Shown one piece after another: positions 49,653-51,829 of a stretch of 51,829 nt of DNA. Numbering within the stretch: the first letter of the stretch is position 1; every line of letters starts with the position of its first letter. The stretch is from Microvirga sp. (GTDB lineage Bacteria; Pseudomonadota; Alphaproteobacteria; Rhizobiales; Beijerinckiaceae), in assembly GCA_031181145.1 (NCBI GenBank), contig JAPSLB010000036.1:1-51829 (forward strand). The letters are read 5' to 3'. The notes under the pieces are model-generated. The model made no database searches, was not told the DNA's origin, and saw only the letters and a program-made list of their open reading frames with translations. The position numbers were made by a program, and so were the translations under genes.

Positions 49653-50495
49653 CTAGAGGACCAGATCATCCGCCAGGAGATGCTTATGGCGTTCAGGAAC
49701 GGAGAAACCAGCCACTCCGCTCCATAGACTCGCACCGTGCTCCTGCTGATGCGGCCCCTCCGCCGTAGTCGGTGCCAGCGGGACGGAGAAATCGCCGGAC
49801 AGCATTTCCCGAGCGATCTGCTGTCCCTTGGAGAGGTGAACGGTTCCGGTGAAGTCGAAGGTCTGATTGTCGGCGGCGAACCGAAGCGCGAAGGCGTCGT
49901 CGACGGTCTCGGCGAGTTTCGGCCCTGCCAGGCGGAGATCGCCGATCCGTGCCTGGAGGCCATGGAGCTCGATGATGCTCAACAGACCGACCACTTCCTC
50001 GGCGACGGTCCCGCCGACAGCGACGGCGGTATCCTCCAGCCAGTCCCGAAGGGCAGCGCGGTCGGACGCGTCCAGTTCGGCGAGCCCCCGTTCGATGTCG
50101 TGCAACGCGCCACGGGTGTATCGAAGGGCGGCCTGCTCCGACAACAGCTCGGGATGGCCGTTTACGACGGTCAATTGCTGGATGAAGATCAGAGTCGCCA
50201 AGCCCGCATAGACGCTGGTCTCCGGCTCCAATTGCCCGTTCGGAAGCCTTGAGATGCCTTCCAGCAGCGCAAGGTCGCCCATGGCCCGGTCAAGCGGATC
50301 GAGGGAATCGTATGCCATGTCATGAGCCATGAACAGGGCATCGAGATCATCGGCGGGCGGGGATGAGTAGTCCACGGGCTGCGTGGGATAGTCGAGCACC
50401 TCGCCATCGGAATAGCCCGGTCCCCCGTACTGACCGTAGGTGGGGATGAGGACGCCGCCAGGGCCGGGGACCAGGATCTCCCAATTGACGCTCAT
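49653..50495 (-). CDS. Protein with a parvovirus-style phospholipase A2 motif
   Basis: A 280-residue protein without a signal peptide. Near the N-terminus stands YGGPG (residues 23-27), like the calcium-binding loop YxGPG, and then PADDLDALFMAHDMAYD (47-63), which has the spacing P-x-(N/D)-x-x-D-x5-HD-x-x-Y of the catalytic helix in parvoviral and related PLA2 domains (His 58, Asp 59, Tyr 62). The remaining 210 residues are mostly helical and unrecognised (for example ARIGDLRLAGPKLAETVDDA). If active it would hydrolyse phospholipid sn-2 esters. Function is inferred from the motif only. The opening VPGPGG suggests a small exported or phage-tail-like relative, unverified. Confidence 0.65.
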   Translation of the reverse strand: MSVNWEILVPGPGGVLIPTYGQYGGPGYSDGEVLDYPTQPVDYSSPPADDLDALFMAHDMAYDSLDPLDRAMGDLALLEGISRLPNGQLEPETSVYAGLATLIFIQQLTVVNGHPELLSEQAALRYTRGALHDIERGLAELDASDRAALRDWLEDTAVAVGGTVAEEVVGLLSIIELHGLQARIGDLRLAGPKLAETVDDAFALRFAADNQTFDFTGTVHLSKGQQIAREMLSGDFSVPLAPTTAEGPHQQEHGASLWSGVAGFSVPERHKHLLADDLVL

Positions 50496-50761
50496 GTCGT
50501 TTCCTCTCGAAAGACAGTGAAGGGGGCTTGGGCTGCAGCAAGGTCGCTCATCAGGCTTCCGAAGTATCCCGGCTTTTTTGTGTCTGTGGCCGCCGGGCGG
50601 CAGCGATGTCGCGGGAGCAGGTCCGGGTTCAGGATGAAGGCGACATCGCTGGAACGCGAGGAGGGGCCTTGTTCAACTCTTACGAGGTAGACTAAAAGCG
50701 TCGAGGCTTCGGATGTCGGTATAGCGCCGATCAGCGAGCCCAAGGACGTGGAGCTGGGGCA

Positions 50762-51160
50762 ATGACAGATCTGGACGAGATGAAGAGCGTCATTGTCGCG
50801 ACCGTCCGCGATGAGGAGTTGGCCTTGTCGGCCTGCTACGCGGTCGAAGCCTATGCCAGACGGTGGCCGTTCGTCTTCATGCTCAACGATTGGGATGTCT
50901 GGAACAAGGGCAAGTCAGCGCTCAGGCCCGAGATCGTGCATTGGCTCAGCCAGTCGGAAGGATCCTATGACGTCCACCTGTTCCTGAGCGGCGGCGGCCT
51001 CGTCGCGTTCGAGAGCCGGAACGCGGCTTCTCAGTTTGCGCTACGGTGGTCCAGGAGGACGGACCCGGCCTCTGCCGAGACGGTGTCCGCTCGCCGTCGG
51101 GACTGGAATCCTCACCCTGTCATGAGCACCTTCGAGCCACCGCATCTCGACGCGGCCTGA
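50762..51160 (+). CDS. Hypothetical protein
   Basis: A 132-residue soluble protein starting MTDLDEMKSVIVATVRDEEL, with RRWPFVFMLNDWDVWNKGKS and VHLFLSGGGLVAFESRNAAS in the middle. No family recognised. It is preceded by GGAGCTGGGGCA, a good ribosome site. The 266 bases before it, shared with the divergent PLA2-like gene, hold no other gene. A 10-bp hairpin follows it. Confidence 0.6.
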   Translation: MTDLDEMKSVIVATVRDEELALSACYAVEAYARRWPFVFMLNDWDVWNKGKSALRPEIVHWLSQSEGSYDVHLFLSGGGLVAFESRNAASQFALRWSRRTDPASAETVSARRRDWNPHPVMSTFEPPHLDAA

Positions 51161-51168
51161 GCCGAGGC

Positions 51169-51193
51169 GCGAACCGTCCGTCTGACGGTTCGC
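51169..51193 (+). terminator. Hairpin after the 50762-51160 gene
   Basis: Perfect 10-bp stem GCGAACCGTC / GACGGTTCGC with a 5-base loop, 8 bases after the stop codon. No T tract follows, so terminator strength is uncertain. Confidence 0.5.
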
Positions 51194-51278
51194 CGGGCGC
51201 CCAGGTCCTCCTTCATCAAGCCCCACGGCGTGACGCGCGAAGGAACTGGCTGTATCGGGCCGGCCTCATCTGCCGGTT

Positions 51279-51590
51279 CTATTTGATCGCGTCGAAGATC
51301 GGTCCTGAGCACTGCACGACGAAGATCAGAAGCAGGATGCCGACGAACCACAGCCAGGACCCGGATTTCTGCGGCTTCGCGGCCGGGGCGGCGGCAATGG
51401 GGGCCTGAGGACGGAAAACGGGCGCGGGCGGCATCGGCAGGCGCTCGACCAGTTCGGCGGATTCCGCCCGGATGCGGCCTTCCGTGCCGATGAACCGGAA
51501 ATGCACGGGGATTCCGCCGATGAAGCCGACTTCCGCAGGCTGGATCTGGGCATCGTGGTGGACCCACCAGTATTCCGTACGTTCGTTCAT
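51279..51590 (-). CDS. Hypothetical protein with C-terminal membrane anchor
   Basis: A 103-residue protein from MNERTEYWWVHHDAQIQPAE. Residues 1-45 form a compact polar part, a Pro/Ala-rich linker follows (VFRPQAPIAAAPAAKP), and residues about 80-97 (WLWFVGILLLIFVVQC) make a single membrane helix near the C-terminus, so it is probably tail-anchored. Divergent from galE. No family recognised. Confidence 0.65.
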   Translation of the reverse strand: MNERTEYWWVHHDAQIQPAEVGFIGGIPVHFRFIGTEGRIRAESAELVERLPMPPAPVFRPQAPIAAAPAAKPQKSGSWLWFVGILLLIFVVQCSGPIFDAIK

Positions 51591-51692
51591 GCGAGACCCT
51601 ATCAGGAATGGCCGAGTAGTCAGCCTGTTTTGGCAGCAGACAGCACTGGAAATCCAGAGTCTTTCCGGCAACGATGGCGCAAAAGCTGCTGA

Positions 51693-51829
<137 letters not shown>

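Overview
The window looks like a chromosomal segment of a GC-rich alphaproteobacterium of the order Hyphomicrobiales (Rhizobiales), most like Methylobacteriaceae or Microvirga. This is inferred from codon use, the housekeeping set (class II DAHP synthase, glutamine-dependent NAD+ synthetase, a citramalate synthase, YacG and Maf beside tRNA-Phe) and the paired-hairpin intergenic repeats typical of that group. No database could be searched.

Left core (1-24.65 kb). This is an ordinary, dense, GC-rich gene string: glutathione reductase (5' end cut by the window), class II DAHP synthase, NAD+ synthetase, glutamyl-tRNA synthetase, a two-gene ABC-2 exporter, a DUF2865 protein, CreA, a divergent LysE/ArgO exporter with its LysG/ArgP-type regulator, cysteinyl-tRNA synthetase, a GNAT gene overlapping citramalate synthase by ATGA, a YdcZ-type transporter, a LOG protein, a LysM protein, an Atm1-type ABC exporter, the phosphatidylserine/phosphatidylethanolamine pair psd-pssA, and maf-yacG leading into a complete tRNA-Phe gene. 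REP/BIME-like double hairpins punctuate this part and were not seen in the rest of the window.

Integrated island (24,628-45,769). A 19-bp direct repeat of the tRNA-Phe 3' end (ATTCCGCCCCTGGGCACCA) brackets about 21.1 kb of patchy, lower-GC DNA. The left end has an integrase (split by one missing base), an AlpA/Xis-like protein, an ASCH-like gene (also frameshifted), two HNH nucleases, a sliding-clamp (DnaN) homologue and a NusG paralogue. The middle has a secreted protein, an RTX repeat protein, a string of tiny genes, an MFS transporter between transposase debris, and a complete IS3-type element. The right half is built from shuffled duplicates: two AraC regulators, each with a divergent small gene upstream and an almost identical 105-bp block (28-codon ORF) behind its stop codon, a second pair of related micro-ORFs, repeated leaders shared by unrelated genes, and cargo (VOC protein, vWA protein, two acetyltransferases). 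No capsid, portal, terminase, relaxase or conjugation gene is recognisable, so this is a decayed or satellite-like element rather than a full prophage or ICE.

Right flank (45.77-51.8 kb). Eleven bases beyond attR lies the C-terminal stub of a second tyrosine integrase in the same orientation, with the nucleophilic Tyr replaced by His, which points to serial insertion of elements at this tRNA. Then follow a divergent GST/LysR pair, a PepSY protein, several unknown small genes, a protein with a parvovirus-style phospholipase A2 motif, and the start of galE.

The most interesting items are the micro-ORF block that is better conserved than the regulator genes beside it, the clamp/NusG pair in a mobile element, a perfect CtrA box before a short terminated transcript, and the PLA2-like protein.
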